Shown here: one piece after another, positions 16,685-24,299 of the stretch
Position numbering within the stretch: position 1 is the stretch's first letter
Layout of the letters: each line of letters starts with the position of its first letter
Assembly (NCBI RefSeq): GCF_002939385.1
Contig: NZ_MULI01000034.1
Span: 1 to 64,000 of the forward strand
Length of the DNA stretch: 64,000 nt
Direction: 5' to 3'
Source: Streptomyces sp. MH60
GTDB taxonomy: Bacteria > Actinomycetota > Actinomycetes > Streptomycetales > Streptomycetaceae
Program-made: the position numbers and the translations under genes
Notes under the pieces: generated by a model
Told to the model about the DNA's origin: nothing
The model's input: the letters and a program-made list of their open reading frames with translations, nothing else
Databases searched by the model: none

Positions 16685-16700
16685 TTAGGTATACCTAACT
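16685..16700 (+). promoter_or_regulatory. iron box (DmdR/IdeR-type operator)
   Basis: The palindrome TTAGGTATACCTAA (16685-16698) matches the core of the actinobacterial iron box and sits 20-35 bases before the siderophore-interacting protein start. The iron-loaded DmdR1/IdeR family repressor binds such sites, so the downstream gene should be induced by iron starvation. Confidence 0.8.
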
Positions 16701-16719
16701 CAGGAGCAGGGAGGCCGTC

Positions 16720-17562
16720 ATGGCAGACCGTCCGGCACGCAAGCCGCGCAAGCCGCACACCGCGCAGGTCGTCCGCACCGAGCGGCTGACCCCGCACATG
16801 CAGCGCGTGGTGCTCGGCGGCGAGGGGCTCTCCGCGTTCGCGGCGGACACCTGCACCGACCACTATGTGAAGCTGCTCTTCCCCTCCGGGGGCGCGACCT
16901 ATCCGGAGCCCTTCGACATGGAGCGGATCCGCGAGGAGTTCCCCCGCGAGCAGTGGCCGGTGACCCGGACGTACACCGTCCGCCACTGGGACGCCGAGCA
17001 CCGCGAGATGACGCTGGACTTCGTCATCCACGGCGACGAGGGACTGGCCGGGCCCTGGGCGAGGCGGGTGCGGCCCGGCGACGAGATCCACTTCATGGGC
17101 CCCGGCGGCGCCTACGCCCCCGACCCCGCCGCCGACTGGCACCTGCTCGCCGGTGACGAGAGCGCGCTGCCCGCGATCGCCCGCTCCCTGGAGGCGCTGC
17201 CCGACGGCGCCCGCGCGTTCGCCTTCGTCGAGATCGAGGGGCCCGAGGAGGAGCAGAAGATCGACTCCGACGTGGAGGTGGTCTGGCTGCACCGCGCCGG
17301 CCGCCCGGTCGGGCAGGCCCTGGTCGAGGCCGTGCGCGCGCTGGAGTTCCCCGAGGGCAGGCTGCACGCGTTCGTCCACGGCGAGGCGGCCTGCGTGAAG
17401 GACCTGCGCCGGTACCTGCGGCTGGAGCGGGAGGTCCCCCGCGAGGACCTGTCCATCTCCGGCTACTGGCGACTCGGCCACAACGAGGACGGCTGGCAGG
17501 CCTCCAAGCGCGAGTGGAACGCCCGCATCGAGGCCGAGCAGGAGGGCGCAACGGCGGCGTAA
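16720..17562 (+). CDS. siderophore-interacting protein (SIP family ferric-siderophore reductase)
   Basis: The 280-residue protein has the FAD-binding 9 domain (about residues 15-135, with RTYTVRHWD as the flavin-contact motif) and a C-terminal SIP domain (about 140-260, ending GYWRLGHNEDGWQASKREWN). These cytosolic flavoproteins reduce ferric siderophores to release iron. ATG 16720 has GGGAGG 6 bases upstream. An iron box precedes it, so iron-starvation induction is expected. No siderophore synthesis or uptake gene lies next to it. Confidence 0.92.
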   Translation: MADRPARKPRKPHTAQVVRTERLTPHMQRVVLGGEGLSAFAADTCTDHYVKLLFPSGGATYPEPFDMERIREEFPREQWPVTRTYTVRHWDAEHREMTLDFVIHGDEGLAGPWARRVRPGDEIHFMGPGGAYAPDPAADWHLLAGDESALPAIARSLEALPDGARAFAFVEIEGPEEEQKIDSDVEVVWLHRAGRPVGQALVEAVRALEFPEGRLHAFVHGEAACVKDLRRYLRLEREVPREDLSISGYWRLGHNEDGWQASKREWNARIEAEQEGATAA

Positions 17563-17634
17563 CGCCTCCACCGGCCCACGACCACCCACACGGCGACGCC
17601 CAGCAGGCCCCGCGCCCCGCGGGCCACGCCTCCG

Positions 17635-18216
17635 TCAGTCGCCTCGTACGCGGGCGTGCAGGTGCATGTCGTGCCAGCCGTCGGTGTGGAGGAGGGCGCT
17701 GCGCTTGATGCCCTCCAGGGCGAAGCCCGTCTTTTCGGCGACGCGGCACGAGGCCTCGTTGGCCACGGCGTGCGAGAGTTCCAGGCGCTGGAAGCCGATC
17801 TCGTCCAGGGCCCAGCGGGCGAGGGTGCGGGTGGCCCGCGCGGCGACGCCCCGGCCGCGGGCGTCGGCCGTCGTCCAGTAGGCGACCTCGGCCACCCCGT
17901 CGCCGAGCACCATCTCCCGCAGCGCGACCCGGCCGAGCAGCCGGTCGTCCGCCGCGTCGGCGACCGCCCACTGCACGTTGCGCTCACCTTTCCAGGCCCG
18001 TTGCCACTCGGTGATCCAGCCCCGCACCTCCTCCTCGGAGTCGGCGGCCCGGACGTGCCAGTGGCGCAGCACCGGGTCCTGGAAGGCGGCGTGCACGGCG
18101 GGCGCGTCCTCGGTGCGCCAGGGGCGCAGCACCAGCCCGTCGCCGGTGGGGAGCGTGGGCTGCGGGGTGCGGGAGAGGGTGCCGGCGGCGAGGACCGGGC
18201 TGGTGAGGTAGGGCAT
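17635..18216 (-). CDS. GNAT family N-acetyltransferase (RimJ/RimL-like)
   Basis: The 193-residue protein has the RimJ/RimL-type acetyltransferase fold: LVLRPWRTEDAPAVHAAF at the start, an acetyl-CoA loop ARGRGVAARATRTLARWA, and a C-terminal ELSHAVANEASCRVAEKTGFALEG motif. It probably acetylates an N-terminal or small amine substrate. ATG 18216 was chosen over ATG 18225 because the only ribosome-like site (AGGAT) would abut the latter. It is convergent with the siderophore-interacting protein gene. Confidence 0.83.
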   Translation of the reverse strand: MPYLTSPVLAAGTLSRTPQPTLPTGDGLVLRPWRTEDAPAVHAAFQDPVLRHWHVRAADSEEEVRGWITEWQRAWKGERNVQWAVADAADDRLLGRVALREMVLGDGVAEVAYWTTADARGRGVAARATRTLARWALDEIGFQRLELSHAVANEASCRVAEKTGFALEGIKRSALLHTDGWHDMHLHARVRGD

Positions 18217-18323
18217 GGGCGGCATCCTGCCAACGGGGGCGTCCGGCGGCCCAGCGGATTTCCGGGGCGATGACGACTGCGAGGTCCACCGTCGCAGGCC
18301 ACCGCCTCGTACGCTGGCAGGTG

Positions 18324-19286
18324 ATGAGACGCCGTACCCCTCCCCCGCCCTCGCCCCTGCCGCAGCGCGACGGCATCGACGCGGTACGGGTGCGGCTGCC
18401 CGCTGACGGGCCGTGGGCCACGGTGCGGGAGCATCTGACGGAGCGGCTGTCGGGCGCGGGCGCCGGTGTGGTCGACGGCATGTTCGACGCCGGGCTGTTC
18501 GTCGGGGCGGACGGGCGCCCCGTGCCGGGCGACGCGCCGTACGAGCCGGGCATGTTCGTGTGGTTCCACCGCAAGCTGCCCGCCGAGGTTCCGGTGCCCT
18601 TCCCGCTGGAGGTCGTGTACCGCGACGAGCACATCGTCGTCCTGGACAAGCCGCACTTCCTGGCCACCACCCCGCGCGGCGGCCACGTCACGCAGACCGC
18701 GCTGGCACGGCTGCGCAGCGAGCTGGGGGTCCCGGCACTCGGCGCCGCGCACCGCCTGGACCGGCTCACGGCGGGGCTGGTCCTGTTCACCGTGCGCCCC
18801 GAGGAACGCGGCGCGTACCAGGGCCTGTTCGCCGACCGGCGGGTGCGCAAGGAGTACGAGGCCGTCGCCCCGTACGACCCGGCGCTCGCCCTCCCCCGCA
18901 CGGTCCGCAGCCGGATCCTGAAGGAGCGCGGGGTGCTCGCCGCCCGCGAGGTCGACGGCGAGCCGAACGCCGTGACCCGCGTCGAGCTGCTCGCGCACCG
19001 GCCCGACCGCGGGCTAGGCCGGTACCGGCTGGTCCCGGGCACCGGCCAGACGCACCAGCTGCGCGTGCACATGAACGCGCTCGGCGTGCCGATCCTCGGC
19101 GACCCCCTCTACCCCGAGGTGGCCGCCCCCGTGCCGGCCGGTGACTTCCGGCGCCCGCTGCAACTGCTCGCGCGGGGGCTGGCGTTCACCGATCCGGTCA
19201 CGGGGCACGCACACCGCTTCCGCAGCGGCCGGTCCCTCGGCGCCTGGACGGCGTACGAGGACTGGGCGGCGCGGGAGGAACGGTAG
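18324..19286 (+). CDS. RluA-family pseudouridine synthase
   Basis: A 320-residue RNA pseudouridine synthase. It has the catalytic aspartate motif AAHRLDRLTAGLVLF, the VVLDKPHFLATTP strand and GTGQTHQLRVHMNALGVPILGDPLYP at the C-terminal core. An atypical N-terminal 75 residues precede the catalytic domain in place of a clear S4 domain. The RNA target cannot be inferred. ATG 18324 was chosen; an upstream ATG at 18270 in frame is possible. It is convergent with the P450 gene, 21 bases apart. Confidence 0.85.
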   Translation: MRRRTPPPPSPLPQRDGIDAVRVRLPADGPWATVREHLTERLSGAGAGVVDGMFDAGLFVGADGRPVPGDAPYEPGMFVWFHRKLPAEVPVPFPLEVVYRDEHIVVLDKPHFLATTPRGGHVTQTALARLRSELGVPALGAAHRLDRLTAGLVLFTVRPEERGAYQGLFADRRVRKEYEAVAPYDPALALPRTVRSRILKERGVLAAREVDGEPNAVTRVELLAHRPDRGLGRYRLVPGTGQTHQLRVHMNALGVPILGDPLYPEVAAPVPAGDFRRPLQLLARGLAFTDPVTGHAHRFRSGRSLGAWTAYEDWAAREER

Positions 19287-19307
19287 GCGGACGGGGTCGG
19301 CCGGCCG

Positions 19308-20813
19308 TCAGTGGCCGCGCCACCAGCGCAGGAAGCGCTGCCAGGCACCGCGGGGAAGGGTCTGGTCCGCTCCCGGCGCCTGCTGGGGCTCGGCGGCCGT
19401 CATCGACACGGGCTGCGGCGGCTGGGACGGAAGCGGCGGCTGCGGCGGCTGCGTCTGCTCTTCCGGCGTCGAGAGGCCGACGTGCCAGGCGGCGCGCCGT
19501 GCCGGGGCCGGGGCGTGGCTCGGCTGCTCCATGATGTCCTGCTGCGCCCTGGGCTCGAACCGCACCGGCAGTTCCACCAGGTGCCGCGAGGCGATCGACG
19601 ACCGCCACCGCAGTTCGTCCTCGTCGCAGTCGAGCTGGACGTCGGGCAGCCGCATCAGCAGCGCGTCGATGCCGGCGTCGGCGATGGCCCGCCCGATGTC
19701 CTGCCCGGGGCACTCGTGCGGGCCGCCGCCGAAGGCGAGGTGGGCGCGGTTGCCCATCATGTCGGCGCTCAGGTCCGGACGGATGCGCGGGTCGACGTTG
19801 CCCGGCGCGATGCCGAGCAGCAGTCCGTCACCGGCGCGGATGCGCTGACCGCCGAGTTCGGTCTCCTGCTTGGCGAAGTAGGCGAAGACGGTACTGAAGG
19901 GCGGTTCGTCCCACAGGGACTGCTCGACCGCCTGGGGCACCGTCATCTGGCCGCCGCTGAGCTGGGCGCGGAAGCCCGGGTCGGTGAGGACCACGCGCAG
20001 CACGTTGGCGATCAGGTTGACGGTCGCCTCGTAGGCGGCCAGCAGGACCACCCGCAGGTGTTCGCGCACCTCGTCGTCGGTGAGCCCGGCCGAGTGGGTG
20101 ACCAGGCGGCCGGCGATGTCGTCGGCCGGTTCGGCCCGGCGGGCGGCGGTGAGCCGTCCCAGTGCCTCCATGACGTAGGCGTGGCTGGCGATCGCCGTCT
20201 CGGTGCCCTTGAGGGTGTCGCGGGCCGCCTCCACCAGCCGGTCGTTGTACTCCTCGGGCATGCCGAGCAGGTGGCACATCACGCCCATCGGCAGGTGCTC
20301 GGCGAACTGGCTGACCAGGTCGGCGCGGCCCTCCTCGCAGAAGCGGTTGACGATGCGCTGGGTGTAGCGCTTGATGTGCCGGCGCAGTTCCCGGTAGTCG
20401 AGGTCGGACATGGCGCTGGTGACCGCGCCGCGCAGCCGCTTGTGTTCGTCGCCCTCGGCGTGGGAGCAGATGGGCTGCCAGGCGATGTGCGGCATCAGGG
20501 GGTGGTCGGGCTTGACCATGCCCTCGTTGAGCGGGGTCCAGATCCGGCTGTCGCGGCAGAACTGGGAGGGGGTGCTCACCATGTGCAGGTTCTCGGCGTG
20601 CCCGAGAACCACCCACACGGGTACGTCGTCGTGGAGCAGCGCGGGCGCCACCGGCCCGTGCTGATCGCGGAGCTTCTCGTACAGCTCCTCCAGGTCGTCC
20701 GCCGCGTGCAGCCGGTGCAGTCCGCCCGGCCCGAGGCCGTGGGCGGGGCAGCCGGGCGGTGGTTCGAGCAGGGGTTCGCCCGTTCCGGTCGGGGAGTGGC
20801 GTTCAGGCGTCAC
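19308..20813 (-). CDS. rarE: conservon cytochrome P450, CYP157C-like, lacking the ExxR motif (RarE)
   Basis: The 501-residue P450 has the heme-ligand loop FGGGPHECPG (residues 361-370, Cys368). Its I-helix reads AAYEAT instead of AG-E-TT. The K-helix has EQSLW at 297-301 where nearly all P450s have ExxR. CYP157C1 of S. coelicolor (SCO1626) is described with EQSLW at the same residues. A Pro/Gln-rich tail (about 425-500) follows the P450 fold. GTG 20813 was chosen because CGGAG lies 7 bases upstream and this numbering reproduces 297-301. It is the last gene of the conservon, 62 bases after the GTPase. Catalytic activity cannot be assumed. Confidence 0.92.
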   Translation of the reverse strand: MTPERHSPTGTGEPLLEPPPGCPAHGLGPGGLHRLHAADDLEELYEKLRDQHGPVAPALLHDDVPVWVVLGHAENLHMVSTPSQFCRDSRIWTPLNEGMVKPDHPLMPHIAWQPICSHAEGDEHKRLRGAVTSAMSDLDYRELRRHIKRYTQRIVNRFCEEGRADLVSQFAEHLPMGVMCHLLGMPEEYNDRLVEAARDTLKGTETAIASHAYVMEALGRLTAARRAEPADDIAGRLVTHSAGLTDDEVREHLRVVLLAAYEATVNLIANVLRVVLTDPGFRAQLSGGQMTVPQAVEQSLWDEPPFSTVFAYFAKQETELGGQRIRAGDGLLLGIAPGNVDPRIRPDLSADMMGNRAHLAFGGGPHECPGQDIGRAIADAGIDALLMRLPDVQLDCDEDELRWRSSIASRHLVELPVRFEPRAQQDIMEQPSHAPAPARRAAWHVGLSTPEEQTQPPQPPLPSQPPQPVSMTAAEPQQAPGADQTLPRGAWQRFLRWWRGH

Positions 20814-20875
20814 AGTCTCGCTCCGCAAACAAAGGGTGTGGTCACGTCAGAGGGGGTCTGGGGTGGGCGCGCCGG

Positions 20876-21496
20876 TCAGGTGAGCGCGCCCTTCATGGCG
20901 AGGGCGTGCAGGAAGCGCATCAGGGTCATCAGGACGTCCCGGCTGGAGGCCCGGCGCCGCACGTCGCAGTCGAGGATGGGGATCTCCTCGGGCAGGTCGA
21001 GCGCGGTGCGCAGTTCCGCGACGGGGTAACGGGGCGCGTCGGGGAAGGTGTTGACGGCGACGACGAAGGGCACGCCGCGCTCCTCCAGGCGTCCCATCAC
21101 GTCGAAGCTGACCTCCAGGCGGCGGGTGTCGACCAGGACGACCGCGCCGAGGGCGCCCTCGAACAGGCCGTTCCACAGGAACCAGAAGCGCTCCTGGCCG
21201 GGCGTGCCGAAGAGGTACAGCACCAGCTCGTCGGTGATGGTGATACGGCCGAAGTCCATGGCGACCGTGGTGGCCGTCTTGGAGGGGGAGCCGTAGTTGT
21301 CGTCGACGCCGATGCCGGCCTGGGTCATCGTCTCCTCGGTGGTCAGCGGTCTGATCTCGCTGACCGAGCCGACCATGGTGGTCTTGCCGACCCCGAAGCC
21401 GCCCACGATGACGATTTTCACGGCGGCCTCGGCCGTGTGCGGCAGCCGGTCCTCGGTGCGTGGGCCCGGGATCGTGTCAGAGCTTTTGAAGTCCAT
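20876..21496 (-). CDS. rarD: conservon small GTPase-like protein (RarD, CvnD)
   Basis: The 206-residue Ras-like ATP/GTP-binding protein has the P-loop GGFGVGKTT (about residues 32-40), switch II/G3 as FGTPGQERFW and an NTFPDAP segment in place of the canonical NKxD G4 motif. Conservon GTPases are proposed to couple a sensor-kinase-like protein to downstream effectors at the membrane. Its start overlaps the end of the DUF742 gene by 20 bases, indicating coupled translation. Confidence 0.93.
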   Translation of the reverse strand: MDFKSSDTIPGPRTEDRLPHTAEAAVKIVIVGGFGVGKTTMVGSVSEIRPLTTEETMTQAGIGVDDNYGSPSKTATTVAMDFGRITITDELVLYLFGTPGQERFWFLWNGLFEGALGAVVLVDTRRLEVSFDVMGRLEERGVPFVVAVNTFPDAPRYPVAELRTALDLPEEIPILDCDVRRRASSRDVLMTLMRFLHALAMKGALT

Positions 21497-21911
21497 GCAT
21501 CACCGCTTCGAGGAGGTTTCGGTCGGCGACCTTCTGGCGGACGATCGGGGCGCGGGCCTGCACCAGTTCCGACGCCAGCAGGTCGGTGAGCAGCACGGTC
21601 ACCACACTGAACGGCAGGCTCAGGTAGGCCGACAGCTCGGCCACGGACAGGGGCGCGGCGCACAGCCGCAGCAGGGCGGCCTGTTCCGGTGTGGCGGACA
21701 CCGGGGGGTCGGCGCGGGCCACGATCAGGGTGACGAGGTCGATGTCGGCGCGTTCGCCGCCTCCCTCCCCGCCGATGACGAAGAGCCGCTCGGGGTTGCG
21801 GAGCTCGCCCTCCTTGGCGGGCGCGCCGGAAGGGGCCGGTGTGGCGGAAGGGGCCGGCGCGGCGGGCCGGTCCGGCCCGGGGGATCGCCTCTGGCGCCTG
21901 GGAGGAGTCAT
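21477..21911 (-). CDS. rarC: conservon DUF742 protein (RarC, CvnC)
   Basis: This 144-residue DUF742 protein has a Pro/Ala-rich N-terminal tail (residues 1-35), then RLFVIGGEGG and a winged-helix-like region (LLRLCAAPLSVAELSAYLSLPFSVVTVLLTDL). Its ATG shares four bases (ATGA) with the upstream roadblock gene stop, and its end overlaps rarD by 20 bases. CvnC proteins form a complex with CvnA, B and D in S. coelicolor conservons. Confidence 0.9.
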   Translation of the reverse strand: MTPPRRQRRSPGPDRPAAPAPSATPAPSGAPAKEGELRNPERLFVIGGEGGGERADIDLVTLIVARADPPVSATPEQAALLRLCAAPLSVAELSAYLSLPFSVVTVLLTDLLASELVQARAPIVRQKVADRNLLEAVMHGLQKL

Positions 21912-22315
21912 ACGGTCTGCCCGTTGCGCCGTGCGGGACTGGTCAGATGGGGGCCGATCCGGGCGACCAGGTCGGCCATGCTCAGGCCCATCCGGCCGGG
22001 TTCGCAGCGGACGTCGGAGAGCACCGCGAGATAGGCGTTGGGGCCGGCGGCCATCAGGTAGAAGTAGCCGCCGTTCATCTCGATGAGCACCATCTTCATG
22101 TCGCCGTCGCTGGTGGGGATCTCCTGGCTGACGGCGCTGGCCAGGCTCTGCAGGCCCGCGCAGGCGGCGGCGACCCGGTCGGCGGCGTCCGGGTCCCCGG
22201 AGTAGCGGGCGATGCGCAGGCCGTCGGCGGAGAGCACCACGATCATCTCGATGCCCGGGACGCCGTCGTAGAGGTCCCGGAGCATCCAGTCGAACTTGCC
22301 TTGCTGCTCGATCAC
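21908..22315 (-). CDS. rarB: conservon roadblock/LC7 domain protein (RarB, CvnB)
   Basis: A 135-residue roadblock/LC7 protein (FDWMLRDLYDGVPGIEMIVVLSADGLRIAR and GGYFYLMAAGPNAYLAVLSD), a fold related to MglB, the GTPase-activating partner of MglA. In a conservon it most likely regulates the RarD GTPase. The GTG start overlaps the sensor gene stop by four bases (GTGA), and the 3' end overlaps rarC by four bases. Confidence 0.93.
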   Translation of the reverse strand: MIEQQGKFDWMLRDLYDGVPGIEMIVVLSADGLRIARYSGDPDAADRVAAACAGLQSLASAVSQEIPTSDGDMKMVLIEMNGGYFYLMAAGPNAYLAVLSDVRCEPGRMGLSMADLVARIGPHLTSPARRNGQTV

Positions 22316-23937
22316 TTGAGGTTCCCCTCGTCGTCTGCCGGGGCGTGGGCCGGCTCACTGCTGCTGGACTGCTGGTGGGCCTGGGTCGTGCCCGGGTGCT
22401 GCTTGAGCCCCTCCCAGAAGGCGCCGATGAAGTGGCCCGGCGGCAGGCCGCCCTGGTCCTTGTCCTGCGCGGGCTCCGGCTCGGCGGGCGCCGGGATGCC
22501 GTTGCGGGCGCGCTCGGCGGCCTGGCGGGCCTCGCGTTCGGCGTCCTCCCGCTCCCACGCCGCCTGCTCGGCCAGGCGCTGGCTGAGTGGCATCTTGACC
22601 CGGCTGCGGCGCTGCGGGAGTCCGCCGGCCGTCCACTCGGTCACCTCGGGGACGTCGTCCTCCAGGGAGACGTTGGCGGGGATCCGGGGGCTGGTGGGAC
22701 GGCGCTTCTTGGGCTTGCGCTCCGGTCCGGGCAGGGCGTCGGGCCCGGGCGTGGGGATCGAGGTGGCGCCGATGCCGTGGGCGAGGCCGACACCGGGCTC
22801 GGTGGTCATCATCTTGCTGGGGACGATGAGGATGGCGCGGACGCCGCCGTAGGCGGAGGCGCGCAGCGAGACGTCCATGCCGAACTGGGTGCACAGCCGG
22901 CCGACCACGGACAGGCCCAGGCGCGGGTGGTGGGCGAGGTCCTGCACGTCGGTGCCGCGCTTGGCCTGCTCGAGCAGGCCCTCGATGCGGCCGCGGGACT
23001 CCTCGCTGAGGCTGACGCCGGCGTCCTCGATCTCGATGCACACACCGCTCTGCACCTCGGTCGCGGTGACGTGCACCTTGGCCGCGGGCGGCGAGTAGCG
23101 GGTGGCGTTGTCGAGGAGTTCGGCCGCCGCGTGGATGACCGGTTCGACGGCGGTGCCCTTGATGTTGACCTTGGCGATGGAGGCCAGGTTGATCCGGCGG
23201 TACTCCAGGATCCGGGACATGGCGCCGCGCAGCACGCTGTACAGGGCGACCGGCTCGGGCCACTGGCGGCCGGGCCGGCCGCCGCCGATCACGGAGATGG
23301 AGTCGGCGAGGCGGCCGATCAGCGAGGTGCCGTGGTCGATGCGCAGGAGGTCGTCGAAGACCTCGGGGTTGCGCCCGTGGTCCTCCTCCATCTCGCGCAG
23401 TTCCTTCTGCTGCTGGTGGACGATCGCCTGGACACGGCGGGCGATGTCGACGAAGGAGCGCTCGGCGGACTCGCGCATGGCGTCCTCGTGGTCGACGATC
23501 TCGCAGACCATGCGGACCAGCTTGCGCTGGGGCTCGCCGAGTTCGGCGTAGGTGGGGTCCACCTCGCCCAGGCGGTTCATCATCTCGCGGGGCGTGGCGC
23601 CCCGGCGCATGTGGCGCAGGACGGTCGGGATGACCTCGGCCCCGAGGCGGACCATCTCCTCGTGGTGTCCGGCGGCCCGGTGTTCCAGATACGCGGTGTG
23701 ACGGGCGTGCTCGGCGCGCAGGGTCCGCAGCGCGCGGCCGCGGCGCACCGCTTCGGCGCCCGCGGCGATCACCAGGACGGTGGCGACGGCACCGCACAGG
23801 CCGACGGCGAGCCGGGCCGGTTCCGTCACGAGGGCGACGGCGGCCCCGGTGGCCGCGGCCATCAGTATGGCCGGCAGCAACAGCGTTCGCGCGTAGGGAA
23901 GTTCACGGCGACCTGGAGGGGAATCAACACTCACCAT
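22312..23937 (-). CDS. rarA: conservon sensor histidine kinase-like protein (RarA, CvnA)
   Basis: The 541-residue protein has two N-terminal membrane helices (about residues 17-35 and 40-60). A helical signalling region follows, with IDHGTSLIGRLADSISVIGG as a candidate phosphoacceptor helix, and then an HATPase domain (ELLDNATRYSPPAAKVHV, EIEDAGVSLS, HPRLGLSVVGRLC). A long low-complexity C-terminal tail (about 400-541) follows, as in other CvnA proteins. ATG 23937 has AGAGGG 5 bases upstream. It heads the five-gene rarABCDE operon. In S. coelicolor the orthologous cvn9 operon represses aerial growth and antibiotic production on glucose medium (recalled from the literature). Confidence 0.92.
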   Translation of the reverse strand: MVSVDSPPGRRELPYARTLLLPAILMAAATGAAVALVTEPARLAVGLCGAVATVLVIAAGAEAVRRGRALRTLRAEHARHTAYLEHRAAGHHEEMVRLGAEVIPTVLRHMRRGATPREMMNRLGEVDPTYAELGEPQRKLVRMVCEIVDHEDAMRESAERSFVDIARRVQAIVHQQQKELREMEEDHGRNPEVFDDLLRIDHGTSLIGRLADSISVIGGGRPGRQWPEPVALYSVLRGAMSRILEYRRINLASIAKVNIKGTAVEPVIHAAAELLDNATRYSPPAAKVHVTATEVQSGVCIEIEDAGVSLSEESRGRIEGLLEQAKRGTDVQDLAHHPRLGLSVVGRLCTQFGMDVSLRASAYGGVRAILIVPSKMMTTEPGVGLAHGIGATSIPTPGPDALPGPERKPKKRRPTSPRIPANVSLEDDVPEVTEWTAGGLPQRRSRVKMPLSQRLAEQAAWEREDAEREARQAAERARNGIPAPAEPEPAQDKDQGGLPPGHFIGAFWEGLKQHPGTTQAHQQSSSSEPAHAPADDEGNLK

Positions 23938-24256
23938 GTAGGCCCTCTGAAAACGAATCGGCGGGGATGGGGGAGCTTGCGGCGGGGTATGTCTGGGAGT
24001 TGTCGGGATCTTCGGCGCATTGGGAACAAGCGCGCGAATACACCTCAACTCGGTGCGCTGCGGGCGAGCTTAGTCCGGGGGGATCATCGCCGTGTCATAT
24101 TCGGCAAGCACCTGAAACGGGCGCGGGGACTGGAGTATGGTCGGGCCCATTTGCACGCCGGGGAGTCATTCGAACACATGGAGTAATGCCTCACGGGTGC
24201 TCGAAAATCACTCACCGTGATGAGGGAAAAGAGGCGCCGGGCCTCCGGAACGCGCG
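23938..24256. promoter_or_regulatory. intergenic region upstream of rarA
   Basis: About 320 bases of comparatively AT-richer sequence between rarA and the helY terminator. It should hold the rar operon promoter. An inverted repeat ATCAC-TCACC-GTGAT lies at 24207-24221. No coding frame is convincing. Confidence 0.45.
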
Positions 24257-24286
24257 ACGGCCCGGCGGGATGTCCCGCCGGGCCGT
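24257..24286. terminator. hairpin terminator after helY
   Basis: A perfect 14-bp inverted repeat (24257-24270 and 24273-24286; the two central bases mean the innermost pairs must open) lies 13 bases beyond the helicase stop. No U-tract. Confidence 0.75.
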
Positions 24287-24299
24287 GCTGGGGCGGGGG

